Shown: positions 40,611-49,213 of the stretch, piece after piece
How the letters are laid out: each line of letters starts with the position of its first letter
Position numbering within the stretch: position 1 is the first letter of the stretch
Source: Streptomyces violaceusniger Tu 4113
GTDB lineage: Bacteria; Actinomycetota; Actinomycetes; Streptomycetales; Streptomycetaceae
Direction: 5' to 3'
DNA: 64,000 nt
Assembly (NCBI RefSeq): GCF_000147815.2
Contig: NC_015952.1
Coordinates: 124,001 to 188,000 of the forward strand
The notes under the pieces: generated by a model
Told to the model about the DNA's origin: nothing
What the model saw: the letters and a program-made list of their open reading frames with translations, nothing else
Database searches by the model: none
Made by a program: the position numbers and the translations under genes

Positions 40611-41588
40611 CGCCAGCGGCTGCGGAGCCAGCGACTCCACCGCCTTCACCCACTGCCACAACTCGTTCGTCGGGTCCAGAGACTGGCTGCGCGCCTGCGC
40701 CGCGGCCGACGCCTGCTGCCACACCAGCGGATCGCGCACCAGGCCCCGCAGCGTGGTCGCCCATTCCTGCATGCTCTCCCGGTCGGCATAGACCCCAGCC
40801 GGTCCCAGGGCCTCGCGCAGACCAAGCGTCGGGTTCGCGATGACCGGGATGCCCGACGCCATCGCCTCCACCGCCGCCATGCCGTAGGACTCGTAGATCG
40901 AGGGCATCAGCAGAACCCGCGTACGCGACCACACCTGACGGCGCATGTCCGACGTCGGCCCGATGACCTCCACGTTCGGCGGCAACCCGGCCGTGACCTG
41001 CTCCCCGTACGCCCCCACCACCCCCAGGAAGGGCACGTCGGGGAAGAGCATGGCCAGGTGCCCGAAGATGTGCACCCCCTTGGCCGCGTTCAGGTTCACC
41101 AGCGTCACCGCGCCGCCCGGCCGCGTGGCGTGCTCGTGCGGCCACACCGGCGGATGCAGCACCATCCACCGCGCCCCGTCCAGCATCGAGTGCCACGAAC
41201 GCGCGATCCACTCCGTGTTGAACACGGTCAAATCCGGCTTCATCGCCAGCACAACCCGGTGTTCGTCGAACGTGTTGTGCTGGACCAGCACCGACGGGAT
41301 GCCGAAATCCCGGGCCGTCTGCACCCCCAGCGCGGCGTGCGTGTGGTGGGTGACGATCACGTCCGGCTCCAGCGAACGCGTCAGCGGCACAGCGTGGCCC
41401 TGCCGACGCTCGGAGAAGGCACGGATGCCCTCGTACGTCCACTGCTCGGGAGCCTGCGGCATGTCCGTGGTGACGGCCCACACCTCATGCCCGGCCTGCT
41501 GGAGGGACTGGAGCATCGTGTGCAGCATCGTCTCGGACCCGGCCAGCTTGTAGGGCGGGTAGAAGTGCACCAGGGCGACCACGCGCAT
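40581..41588 (-). CDS. GT4-type glycosyltransferase
   Basis: A 335-residue GT-B protein. The N-domain starts RVVALVHFYPPYKLAGSETM, the usual glycine-rich acceptor loop. The C-domain has VTLVNLNAAKGVHIFGHLA and LLMPSIYESYGMAAVEAMAS, the E-x7-E motif of family GT4 that binds the nucleotide-sugar donor. Cytoplasmic. It groups with a second glycosyltransferase, a methyltransferase and a third glycosyltransferase near the fibre-like gene. Confidence 0.8.
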   Translation of the reverse strand: MRVVALVHFYPPYKLAGSETMLHTMLQSLQQAGHEVWAVTTDMPQAPEQWTYEGIRAFSERRQGHAVPLTRSLEPDVIVTHHTHAALGVQTARDFGIPSVLVQHNTFDEHRVVLAMKPDLTVFNTEWIARSWHSMLDGARWMVLHPPVWPHEHATRPGGAVTLVNLNAAKGVHIFGHLAMLFPDVPFLGVVGAYGEQVTAGLPPNVEVIGPTSDMRRQVWSRTRVLLMPSIYESYGMAAVEAMASGIPVIANPTLGLREALGPAGVYADRESMQEWATTLRGLVRDPLVWQQASAAAQARSQSLDPTNELWQWVKAVESLAPQPLASGSRGDRRA

Positions 41589-41627
41589 GCCCGTGCAACC
41601 TTTCTTCGTACGGTCGGTGTCAGCTTC

Positions 41628-42554
41628 TCAGGACAGCAGCTCGCCCATCGCGTCCCGGACCGCGGCATGGAACGCCTCGTTCCGCGCGAGGGCATGGGCG
41701 CGGCCGAGCCTGCCGCGGGCCGCCCGGTCCTTCGCCGGCAGAGCGGCGGCCTCCTTCACGGCCACGGCGACGTCCTCGGGGTCGACGCGCTTGCAGCGCA
41801 CCCGCCCCGACATCTCCTCGTCGGCCGCCGGAAGGAGCCAGCCGAACTCCGGCCGTACGTGGGCGTTCATCGGGTCGGCGTCGGTGGTGACCACCTGGGC
41901 GCCGCACAGCAGCCCCTCCACGATGCCGTGCCCCCAGCCCTCCGCCCGGGAGGGAAGCAGGTGGATCGCGTAGGTGTTCAGCAGGTTCGCCACCTCCCCG
42001 CGGTCGACGTGCCCCAGGTGCTCGGCGTTCTGCGGCAGTGTCAGGCCGAGGAAGGACAGATCCCAGTCCGCGGTGATCGCCAGCGGCGGCAGCTCGGCGC
42101 CGTGCCGGTGCCACGCCTCCACCACGGCCGCGGTGTTCTTCGCCGTGGAGCGCCCGGCCATGTGCAGCACGGTGTGCTTGCGGCGCTTCTTGGGCCGGGA
42201 GCGGTCGGGGGTGGCGAAGCCGGTCAGCACCAGGTGCCGCACGGGCAGCTCGGCGGCGATCCGGTGCATCGTCTGCGACTTCGCCCACACGTGGTCGAAC
42301 CGGTCGATCAGCTTGATCTCGTCGTCGTCCAGACAGTCCGGGTTCGGCACGAACACGGTGCGCCGAGCGAAGGACAGCAGGGCCTCGCTGGGGGTCTCCA
42401 GGAAGATGGCCGCGTCGCACTCACGCATCCCGGCGTCGCGGAAGTCGGCCCACACCACGTCGTGGCCGAGCCTCTTCAGGGCCTCGGTCATCACCTTCAG
42501 GTCGACGCTCAGCCCGGAGTCGTTGTCCTTGGAGACGAGGTTCACGCGCGCCAT
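41628..42554 (-). CDS. glycosyltransferase, GT-B fold
   Basis: A 308-residue protein from the ATG at 42554. ARVNLVSKDNDSGLSVDLKV opens the N-domain; HTVLHMAGRSTAKNTAAVVE and HLLPSRAEGWGHGIVEGLLC form the donor-binding C-domain with an E-G-x-G/E-x(n)-E motif. A companion of the GT4 enzyme downstream. Two bases separate it from the methyltransferase upstream, so co-translation is likely. Confidence 0.75.
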   Translation of the reverse strand: MARVNLVSKDNDSGLSVDLKVMTEALKRLGHDVVWADFRDAGMRECDAAIFLETPSEALLSFARRTVFVPNPDCLDDDEIKLIDRFDHVWAKSQTMHRIAAELPVRHLVLTGFATPDRSRPKKRRKHTVLHMAGRSTAKNTAAVVEAWHRHGAELPPLAITADWDLSFLGLTLPQNAEHLGHVDRGEVANLLNTYAIHLLPSRAEGWGHGIVEGLLCGAQVVTTDADPMNAHVRPEFGWLLPAADEEMSGRVRCKRVDPEDVAVAVKEAAALPAKDRAARGRLGRAHALARNEAFHAAVRDAMGELLS

Positions 42555-42556
42555 GG

Positions 42557-43117
42557 TCAGCCCTTCACTTCCTGGATCATGACGTCCCGGCCGCCCCACG
42601 ACGCCTCGCGCCGGTCGATCCGGAACGCCACGCCGCTGTCCTTCAGGTACGGGATCAGCTTCAGGCCCTTGCGCACCCACACGTCGTCCTGGTCCACGTC
42701 GTCTGCCAGGATCAGCCCCCCGGGCCGGATCAGCTTCAGCGCGAACTCATACTCGGACATCACCAAGTCCGGGTCATTGTCGGAGTCCAGGAAGATCACG
42801 TCGAACGACGCGCCCTCGTCGACCAGGCGCGGCAACACCTCCAGGCTGGAACCGGTGACCAGCTCCACCTTCTCGGCCACGCCATGGCGTTGGAGCACCA
42901 GCCGGGCCGCGCTGACGTCCAGGTCGACGCCCACGACCCGGCCGCCGTGCTCGGCCACGTGCTCGGCGAAGAACAGTGTCGACCAGCCGTCGGCCGGGCG
43001 CGCACCTTCGGCGGTCTCCCGGATCGTCCCGACTTCCAGGACATCGAGGGCCTTCTTGCCAGAGCGTTCCCGGAGACCGGCCAGCTCGCGCTGAAGGATC
43101 ACCTCAAGAGTCTTCAT
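42557..43117 (-). CDS. class I SAM methyltransferase (Methyltransf_24-like)
   Basis: A 186-residue protein. LDVLEVGTIRETAEGARPAD holds the SAM-binding strand with an altered glycine loop, GGRVVGVDLDVSAARLVLQR the acidic ribose-binding strand, and FDVIFLDSDNDPDLVMSEYE plus GGLILADDVDQDDVW the metal-coordinating O-methyltransferase-like region. It probably methylates a sugar or peptide hydroxyl. In an operon with the two glycosyltransferases downstream. The ATG at 43135 is an alternative start. Confidence 0.7.
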   Translation of the reverse strand: MKTLEVILQRELAGLRERSGKKALDVLEVGTIRETAEGARPADGWSTLFFAEHVAEHGGRVVGVDLDVSAARLVLQRHGVAEKVELVTGSSLEVLPRLVDEGASFDVIFLDSDNDPDLVMSEYEFALKLIRPGGLILADDVDQDDVWVRKGLKLIPYLKDSGVAFRIDRREASWGGRDVMIQEVKG

Positions 43118-43320
43118 GGCGCCATGATCTGGCATGCGCGCGTCCCACAGGCGTACCGGCGATGCGTGTTGCGGCCGACCTGCCGCCGGCGGACAGCCGC
43201 GGTCGTACAGCAAAGCGTCCGGCCGCCCCGAGGAAGGGCGGCCGGACGCTGCACAGGCCCGGCCCACCGGCCGCAGGCGCCTTCAGTCGGGCAGGCGGCC
43301 GAACCGACCGGCGGCGGAAG

Positions 43321-43869
43321 TCAAGCTCTTCCCTCCCACATCGCGCATGCCGCGTTTAGGCGCTCGTACTTCTGCTGTGTGGTGTGCCCGTCCCAGGCCC
43401 ATGTGTCGACCCGGCGGACGTGCTTGAACAGGTCCATGTCCTCCTGCGGGATGTGCCAGGAGAGCTGACCGGCCGGGGAGACCAGGTACACGATCCAGAA
43501 GCCCGGGTAGTCGGGCGCCTCGGTGATCACCGACGGCCAGTGGCGGGTGTACCCGGCGACGAGCCGGTTGCGCTCGCGGTAGGCCCGGTTGAGCAGGGGG
43601 TCATCTCCTGCGGCGGCGTCCTTGGGCAAGGTGCGCCAGGCCCGCGCGTCGCTGAGGTGATCGGGGCCGGGGACGTACAGGGTCTCGCCGTGGACGTCGT
43701 AGCCGACCTTCTGACCGGGCTTCAGGTGCGGGTTGCCCTCGGAGAGCCCGTTGGGGCAGCTCCCGCAGGGGTCCACCACGTGGCGGCCGTGGCGGCACCG
43801 GTCCAGGGACTGCACGATGACGGCGAGGGAGCGGGTCACCCCGTCGGGGTCGACCGTTGCGAGGTTCAT
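43321..43869 (-). CDS. hypothetical protein
   Basis: A 182-residue protein with HGRHVVDPCGSCPNG near residue 30 (C-x-x-C) and aromatic-rich C-terminal blocks (EAPDYPGFWIVYLVSPAGQL, then WHIPQEDMDLFKHV). Similar proteins recur in Streptomyces phages and plasmids. About 200 bases upstream of the methyltransferase. Function unknown. Confidence 0.5.
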   Translation of the reverse strand: MNLATVDPDGVTRSLAVIVQSLDRCRHGRHVVDPCGSCPNGLSEGNPHLKPGQKVGYDVHGETLYVPGPDHLSDARAWRTLPKDAAAGDDPLLNRAYRERNRLVAGYTRHWPSVITEAPDYPGFWIVYLVSPAGQLSWHIPQEDMDLFKHVRRVDTWAWDGHTTQQKYERLNAACAMWEGRA

Positions 43870-44013
43870 GCCGCATCACCGTAGGGTGCGGCGGCCCCGG
43901 GGCGGCCGAGCGCCGCCGGGGACATCAAGCAGAGAGCGGGCAAGGGGGTGCTGCCTTCCGTGAGGCGTGATCGGCCGTGTGCCCTACCAGAATGGCACCG
44001 GCCGCCCACACTG

Positions 44014-44031
44014 CGGGCCGTTAAGGGCCCG
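44014..44031. terminator. short hairpin terminator
   Basis: CGGGCC and GGGCCCG around a GTTAA loop, downstream of the small leftward membrane-protein gene ending at 44064. Confidence 0.45.
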
Positions 44032-44063
44032 TGAGCCTCCCCTTTCTGCTTCCGTGCGCCCCC

Positions 44064-44228
44064 CTACCTCAGCAGGGAGACGATCGTCGCGAACAGCAGC
44101 AGGCCGGGGATGAACCACCACTCCAGGCGCGCGGCCGTGGGGCCGCTCTTGGACTGCTCTGCGGTCTCGTTGCGGACCACGACCACGATGCGCTGCTCGC
44201 CCTGCGAATCGCCCTGCTGCGCACCCAT
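44064..44228 (-). CDS. small single-pass membrane protein
   Basis: A 54-residue protein. GGAGGGG is six bases before the ATG at 44228. Charged N-terminus, then a C-terminal transmembrane helix (WWFIPGLLLFATIVSLL). It could be a holin-like or signalling peptide; nothing decides. Confidence 0.5.
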   Translation of the reverse strand: MGAQQGDSQGEQRIVVVVRNETAEQSKSGPTAARLEWWFIPGLLLFATIVSLLR

Positions 44229-44312
44229 GCGCGTCCCCTCCAGAAGCCCGACGTTGGAGACCAGAATGCACCCGTTCAGCGTCCCAGTCATCCCACAAAC
44301 AGCACTGTCACG

Positions 44313-44436
44313 GACTATGCGGGACTATGCGGTAGTTGACTGTCCGCTCATCACACCAGTGTCAACCGGGCTATTCACCCGTCCCGGTCAGTGACCACCC
44401 ATCAGCCGTGCCCCGATCACCTGCTACCGGGTTGCA
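44313..44436. promoter_or_regulatory. divergent promoter region with tandem 10-mers and partial shared motif
   Basis: GACTATGCGG occurs twice in tandem near 44313-44334, upstream of the leftward membrane-protein gene. At 44424-44436 CTACCGGGTTGCA matches the core of the sites at 4426 and 34473 and lies seven bases before the ATG of the rightward secreted protein. Confidence 0.4.
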
Positions 44437-44442
44437 CCGGGC

Positions 44443-44694
44443 ATGAAGACGACCGCTCGCATCCTGTGCACCGCAGCCATCGCCGTCACGGCCCTCCCGC
44501 TCGCCGCCGGAGCGGCCGCCGCCGCCAGCACGCTCCCAAGCATCGGCGCCGAAACCCCCGCCAACGCCATCGGAGACCTCACCTCCGGCACCCTCGTCGG
44601 CAAGACCGCCCAGACCGCCGGAACCCTCGACCCGGCCTCCGGCATCACCGCCCCCCTGGACAGCCTGACCGGAAGCCTGCCCCTGTCCCGCTAG
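44443..44694 (+). CDS. small secreted protein
   Basis: An 83-residue protein with a clear signal peptide (TTARILCTAAIAVTALPLAA, cleavage near AAAA-S). The roughly 55-residue mature part is small-residue rich (ETPANAIGDLTSGTLVGKTA). It lacks the cysteines or GN motifs of chaplins and rodlins. Cell-surface function unknown. Confidence 0.6.
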   Translation: MKTTARILCTAAIAVTALPLAAGAAAAASTLPSIGAETPANAIGDLTSGTLVGKTAQTAGTLDPASGITAPLDSLTGSLPLSR

Positions 44695-44713
44695 ACCATC
44701 CGCCAAGGGCCGC

Positions 44714-45709
44714 TCACAGCGCGGGCTCCGTCCCTCCGGACGGGGCCCGCGCGCCCGTTACCGCCTCCAGGATCGCCTTCCACCGGTGCGCGTACGTGTG
44801 GTTGTCCCGTACGTGCTCGAACCCCGCCCGCCGGATCGCCTCCCGCTCCTCGCCGTGAGTCAGGTAGTGCTCGATCAGCTCCCGCAGCTCGCCGAAGTCG
44901 CCGTAGGTGTAGAACTTCAGGTGACGGCCGTCGGTGAACTGCTCCTCCAGCCCCGGAATGTAGGGGTGGATCATGAAGCCGCCGCGGCCGATCGTCTCGT
45001 AGATCCGGTCTGACCAGTACCCGGCGTAGTCGAAGCCGGGGCACAGGGTGTCTCCCACCACGATCTTCGTGTTCGCGTAGAGCTGGTTCAGCGCCGCCCC
45101 GTATACCTCGGCGGTGCCGTCCACGCCGAAGTGCGTGAACCGCTCGCCGTACGTCCCCTCCAGCCAGTCCACCAGCTCGCCGCGGTAGGGCCACTGGGGC
45201 GGGTAGTTGTACCGGCCACCCACAAACACCACCTCGTGGGGGAAGCCGCCGCCGTCGACCGGCGTGCGCTCGACCATCCGGCAGTCCCCGCCGTACACAC
45301 CCGCGGGCAGGTAGTGCCCCTTGACCTGCGTCTGACGGCCGAACCAGTCCACCAGGCCCGGGTCCACGCTGAAGAAGTGCTCAATGTGCCGGTAGATCAG
45401 GTCCCGGCCGACCTGCTCCGCGCGTGGCAGGGGGGCCCAGAGGTCGAGATGGTAGGAGACCGTCGGGATCTCAGCGGCGCGCAGCTCGGCAAGAACCTGC
45501 TCCATGCCCAGGGCGCCCGGCGTCCGGCCGCCCGGGGTGTGCACCCACACCAGCAGATCGGCCGCCCGGCCACGGGCAAGGATCTCCTCGGCCGACGCCT
45601 GCGTGACCTGAAGCCGCGTCACCTCGTGGCCGAGGTCTTCCAGCGAATGCGCCCAGTAGGTCTCGCTCGACCAGTGCACCGCGAAGTTGCCGAGAAAGAC
45701 GATGCGCAC
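44714..45709 (-). CDS. CgeB-like glycosyltransferase
   Basis: A 331-residue protein from a GTG with GGAAGGGG six bases upstream. RIVFLGNFAVHWSSETYWAH, ADLLVWVHTPGGRTPG and YHLDLWAPLPR form the N-domain. VVGDTLCPGFDYAGYWSDRI, then YETIGRGGFMIHPYIPGLEE and FYTYGDFGELRELIEHYL form the conserved C-domain of CgeB/spore-maturation-type glycosyltransferases. It is divergent from the fibre-like gene and shares its promoter region, which suggests that the fibre is its target. Confidence 0.75.
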   Translation of the reverse strand: MRIVFLGNFAVHWSSETYWAHSLEDLGHEVTRLQVTQASAEEILARGRAADLLVWVHTPGGRTPGALGMEQVLAELRAAEIPTVSYHLDLWAPLPRAEQVGRDLIYRHIEHFFSVDPGLVDWFGRQTQVKGHYLPAGVYGGDCRMVERTPVDGGGFPHEVVFVGGRYNYPPQWPYRGELVDWLEGTYGERFTHFGVDGTAEVYGAALNQLYANTKIVVGDTLCPGFDYAGYWSDRIYETIGRGGFMIHPYIPGLEEQFTDGRHLKFYTYGDFGELRELIEHYLTHGEEREAIRRAGFEHVRDNHTYAHRWKAILEAVTGARAPSGGTEPAL

Positions 45710-45809
45710 CACGCGCCCCTTCCGCTCCGGGCCGGGACCCGTGCACCCGGCCCACCGTCGACATACCATAAAACGGCAAAAGCTCACATATGGGTACGAA
45801 GGAGTCGAA

Positions 45810-47327
45810 ATGGCTGGCTGTGGTACCTCCTGCCGGCGTCTCCGCGGCGAGAACGGCGTCAAGGTCGAACCGGACTGCTGCGGCGGATGCGTCGTCTCCA
45901 TCGACCCGGCCTCCCTGCCGTCCGGCGACGGCATCACCGAGGCGAAGGCCAAGGAGATCGCCGACGCCGCGGCGAAGGCGGCCGTGGACGCCTACGCGGC
46001 CAAGGACACCAACGGCGGCATCACCGAGGCGAAGGCCAAGGAGATCGCCGACGCCGCGGCGAAGGCCGCGATCGACGAGTACGCCAAGAACAACCCTGGC
46101 GGCGGCATCACCGAGGCGAAGGCCAAGGAGATCGCCGACGCCGCGGCGAAGGCCGCGATCGACGAGTACGCCAAGAACAACCCCGGCGGCGGCGAGACCC
46201 CGGAAGGCGCGCAGGCCAAGGCCGACAAGGCACTCACCGACGCCAAGGCGTACACCGACCAGGCCAAGGCCGCGGCCGAGAAGTGCTGCGAGAAGAACAC
46301 CGGCGACATCAAGACCCTGAACGACACCTACACCACGCACCTGGCGAACTGTCACACCCGCAAGACGATCACCGACGGCGTGACCCCAGAAAAGGGCTGG
46401 GAGATCGAAAAGGTCGAGCTGAACATCGTCAACGGTGTCCACAGCGCCTTCATCCGCTTCAACCGGTCCGGCGACAACATCGAGTCCAAGGGCGCCGACT
46501 TCGTAGACGAGAAGGGCATCCACAACCAGGGCAACATCGTCCCCGACCTGCTGATCGCCAAGGTCGGCGAGGAGTGGCAGCCCACAGAAACCTTCCTGGA
46601 GAACGCCTCCACCGCCTACGGCTCCGGCTCCGTCCGCATCCACGGCCCCGGCGCCCAAGCCGGGGAGGTCTACCTTGTCGACTGGACCTTCAACGCGCCG
46701 CTCCAGACCGGCCACGCACTCCGCTTCGACTGGACGTTCGTCAAGGACCCCAAGTGCGCAGCCGGAGGAGGCGACAACCCCGGACCGGGGCCGACGCCGG
46801 GCGGCGTCACCGAAGACCAGGTGAAGGACATCGTCCAGAAGGCGATCAACGACCGCATCGCGCTGTACCCGAGCGGGTACGCCGACAACTTCGACAACAC
46901 CGAACTCCGCTCCCGGGACTGGATCAGCCTCGCGCCCGAGGTGGCCGTCAAGCTCAAGGTCCCGCCGAGCCGCAAGGTACTCGTCACCACCTGCATGACC
47001 TCCCGGAACACCGCGATCCGCGAGCAGACCTACCAGTCCGTAGAGATCAAGGCACCGGACGGGACCGTCGTACTGGAGCCCGGCGACTCCCGATCGGTGA
47101 CGATCTCCTCGGACCAGACCGAAGAAGCCCAGTCGGCCTGCTACGCCCTCCGGGTGGACTTCACCAAGATCGCGGACGGCAAGGTCAAGGCCGGAGACGA
47201 GGTCACCTTCACGGTCCAGAACCGCAAGGCACTGGACGCCACCCAGAACGGCGGTGGTGACGGAGTGTCTACAGTGCTGGACCGCAACATCACCGTCGTG
47301 TCGATCGTCGAAGCCGACGCTTCGTAG
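45810..47327 (+). CDS. repeat-containing fibre-like protein (virion or surface)
   Basis: A 505-residue protein with GAAGGAG ahead of the ATG. The N-terminus is cysteine-rich (AGCGTSCRRLRGENGVKVEP, CCGGC), reminiscent of actinophage tail-fibre N-termini. Three 29-residue helical repeats (ITEAKAKEIADAAAKAAIDE) follow at residues 41-128, predicted to form a trimeric coiled coil, then a further coiled coil (AQAKADKALTDAKAYTDQAK). Two beta-rich globular regions separated by a GPGPTPGG linker make up the rest. No signal peptide, so a virion-associated fibre fits better than a secreted protein. Three glycosyltransferases lie within 5 kb. Confidence 0.6.
   Translation: MAGCGTSCRRLRGENGVKVEPDCCGGCVVSIDPASLPSGDGITEAKAKEIADAAAKAAVDAYAAKDTNGGITEAKAKEIADAAAKAAIDEYAKNNPGGGITEAKAKEIADAAAKAAIDEYAKNNPGGGETPEGAQAKADKALTDAKAYTDQAKAAAEKCCEKNTGDIKTLNDTYTTHLANCHTRKTITDGVTPEKGWEIEKVELNIVNGVHSAFIRFNRSGDNIESKGADFVDEKGIHNQGNIVPDLLIAKVGEEWQPTETFLENASTAYGSGSVRIHGPGAQAGEVYLVDWTFNAPLQTGHALRFDWTFVKDPKCAAGGGDNPGPGPTPGGVTEDQVKDIVQKAINDRIALYPSGYADNFDNTELRSRDWISLAPEVAVKLKVPPSRKVLVTTCMTSRNTAIREQTYQSVEIKAPDGTVVLEPGDSRSVTISSDQTEEAQSACYALRVDFTKIADGKVKAGDEVTFTVQNRKALDATQNGGGDGVSTVLDRNITVVSIVEADAS
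45931..46193 (+). repeat. 87-bp tandem coding repeats
   Basis: The unit beginning ATCACCGAGGCGAAGGCCAA starts at 45933, 46020 and 46107, spaced exactly 87 bases. The DNA copies are nearly identical over 60 bases, implying recent expansion. Each encodes one 29-residue coiled-coil repeat of the fibre-like protein. Confidence 0.8.
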
Positions 47328-47361
47328 CACGGCACCTCTCGGGGCGCCTCCGGGCCACCCG

Positions 47362-47619
47362 ATGAACACGGGGCATAACGGGACCCGCAACGGGACCGAT
47401 CAGGGGGAACTGGGTGCCAGCTCGCTGAAGGACAAGGACGGAAACACCGTCGCTCTCGACAAGACGGCGACGGCCGCCTCTATCGGCTCTCACGTCTCCG
47501 GCTCGAAGTACTCCTACACCCTCGTCTACGAATACGCGAAGCCGAACGGACTCACCGGAAAGGTGACCTCCAACGCCAAGGACATCGACGTAGACGACCC
47601 CGACTGCCCCAAACCGTGA
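47362..47619 (+). CDS. small hypothetical protein downstream of fibre
   Basis: An 85-residue protein (KDKDGNTVALDKTATAAS; SKYSYTLVYEYAKPNG) with beta-strand character and no signal peptide. It begins 35 bases after the fibre gene, so it could be an accessory or chaperone of the fibre. No family recognised. Confidence 0.5.
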   Translation: MNTGHNGTRNGTDQGELGASSLKDKDGNTVALDKTATAASIGSHVSGSKYSYTLVYEYAKPNGLTGKVTSNAKDIDVDDPDCPKP

Positions 47620-47647
47620 GATCCACTCCTCGGGGAAAGTGCCGCCA

Positions 47648-47686
47648 CTGACTTCCTCCCCCTCCTGAGCTTTAGGAGGGGGATTC
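47648..47686 (+). repeat. IS200/IS605-end-like hairpin, copy 3
   Basis: CTGACTTCC followed by CCCCCTCCT (47658-47666), loop GAGCTTT, AGGAGGGGG (47674-47682), ATTCC: a perfect nine-pair stem. Same layout and orientation as at 25544 and 33866. It lies between the fibre-side genes and the 3' end of the lipid operon, so it may also terminate transcription from either side. Confidence 0.5.
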
Positions 47687-47706
47687 CCCTATGAGGGGGT
47701 TAGGAG

Positions 47707-48939
47707 TCAGTGATCCGGGGCCGGTCGCAGGGCCAGGACGGCGTTGTGGCCGCCGAAGCCGAGGGAGGTGGAGACGGCCAGCCGTACGAGCTGAGGGTGC
47801 GGTCGGCCGCGGATGATGCGGATGTCTTCGCAGCCTTGGGCGGGTTTGTGGTGGTTGGCGGTGGGGGGGATGGTCTGGTGGCGGATCGCCAGGGCGGTGA
47901 GAGCTGCTTCGATCGCTCCGGCCGCGCCCATGGTGTGGCCGAGGGCGCCCTTGTTGGAGGTGACGGTGAAGTCGGAGGTCAGGGTACGGGCGAGCATGGC
48001 GGCTTCGGTGGCGTCCCCCAGCGGGGTGGAGGTGCCGTGGGCGTTGACGTGGTCGACGTCGGCTTCGGTGGCGCCTGCGGTGCGCAGGGCCTCGCGTAGG
48101 GCGTATTCGGACCCGACTCCGCCGGGCTGTGGCGCGGTGGGGTGGTGGGCGTCGGCGCATTCTCCGTAGCCGTCGATGACGGCGGTGATGGGCGCGCCGC
48201 GGGCTCGGGCGTCGGTGAGGCGTTCGAGGATGAGGATGGCGGCGCCTTCGGCGAGGACGAATCCGTCGTGGTCGGCGTCGAAGGGGCGGGAGGCGCCGTC
48301 CGGGTCGTGGTTGCGGGTGGATAGGGCGCCCAGTTGACCGAAGCCTGCGGCGCACAGGGGGGTGACCATGGCGTCGGTTCCTCCGGCGATGGCGATGTCG
48401 CAGTCCTGCTGGGCGAGGAGTCGGGCGGCGTGGCCGATCGCGGTTGAGCCGGAGGCGCAGGCGGATGACACGGTCATGACGGGGCCTTGCGCGCCGATCG
48501 CCATGGAGAGGTGGCCTGCGGCCATGTTGGGCAGGAAGGCGGGCAGCGCGGAGGGCGGGACGTGGTGGGCGCCCTTGGTGTTCAGGACGTGGTGGGAGTG
48601 CTCGACGGTGGAGATGCCGGCGGCTGCGGTGCCGAGGACGATCGCGACCCGGCGCGCGTTCCAGCGCTGCGGGTCGAGCTGGGCGTGGGTGAGGGCTTCG
48701 CGGGCGGCGATGATGGCGTAGCGGGCACTGGGGTCGGTGCGGCGTACGAGCAGAGCGCCGAGGGCGGCCTTGAAGTCGTGGGGTGGCAGGCGGCAGGAGA
48801 TAGTCGTCTTCAGGCGCTTCAGGAGGGGGTCTGAGGTGGCGTAGGAGCGGCCGGTGAGGATGCCTGCCCAGGTATCGGCGGTGGTCAACCCCGCGGGGGT
48901 GACCATGCCGATTCCGGTGATGGCGATGTTGAGGGCCAA
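47707..48939 (-). CDS. fabF: beta-ketoacyl-ACP synthase II (KAS II)
   Basis: A 410-residue complete ketosynthase. The catalytic triad is intact: nucleophile C161 in TVSSACASGSTA, H301 in DHVNAHGTSTPLGD and H335 in SNKGALGHTMGAAG; the C-terminal glycine loop TSLGFGGHNAVLAL is also present. It condenses malonyl-ACP with an acyl chain. It is the last gene of the leftward operon that includes ACP, SDR and KAS III. A remnant of a related ketosynthase lies at 50347-50687. Whether it serves a specialised or general lipid pathway cannot be told from sequence. Confidence 0.85.
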   Translation of the reverse strand: MALNIAITGIGMVTPAGLTTADTWAGILTGRSYATSDPLLKRLKTTISCRLPPHDFKAALGALLVRRTDPSARYAIIAAREALTHAQLDPQRWNARRVAIVLGTAAAGISTVEHSHHVLNTKGAHHVPPSALPAFLPNMAAGHLSMAIGAQGPVMTVSSACASGSTAIGHAARLLAQQDCDIAIAGGTDAMVTPLCAAGFGQLGALSTRNHDPDGASRPFDADHDGFVLAEGAAILILERLTDARARGAPITAVIDGYGECADAHHPTAPQPGGVGSEYALREALRTAGATEADVDHVNAHGTSTPLGDATEAAMLARTLTSDFTVTSNKGALGHTMGAAGAIEAALTALAIRHQTIPPTANHHKPAQGCEDIRIIRGRPHPQLVRLAVSTSLGFGGHNAVLALRPAPDH

Positions 48940-48944
48940 GGTGG

Positions 48945-49190
48945 TCAGTCCTTCTGCCGTACGAGCGCGGTGACCTTCTCCGCGATCAGGGTGAGGGGGA
49001 TCTTGTCGGAGTCGCTGTCGCCGAGGGGGACGTCGTAGTACTCGCCGAGGGCCACGTTGAACTCGACGACGGCGAGGGAGTCGAGGTCGAGGTCGGCGAG
49101 GGTGGCCGTGGGTTCGATGGCGGCGCGCTCGACCTCGAAGGATTCGGCGAGCAGGTGGATGATGTGGTTGATGACGTCGTCGTTGCTCAT
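48945..49190 (-). CDS. acyl carrier protein
   Basis: An 81-residue protein with AAGGAG eight bases before the ATG. ADLDLDSLAVVEFNVALG contains the phosphopantetheine-attachment serine (S38) in a D-S-L motif, with the typical acidic four-helix layout. It carries the growing acyl chain for the KAS enzymes beside it. Five bases separate it from the KAS II gene. Confidence 0.9.
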   Translation of the reverse strand: MSNDDVINHIIHLLAESFEVERAAIEPTATLADLDLDSLAVVEFNVALGEYYDVPLGDSDSDKIPLTLIAEKVTALVRQKD

Positions 49191-49213
49191 CTCATCGACT
49201 CCTTGTGGGCTGG

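Noticed and set aside
45471..47390. A 639-codon leftward frame antisense to the fibre gene
   Set aside because: Repeats mirror those of the fibre coding strand and the composition (valine/glycine/arginine runs) is that of a shadow frame.
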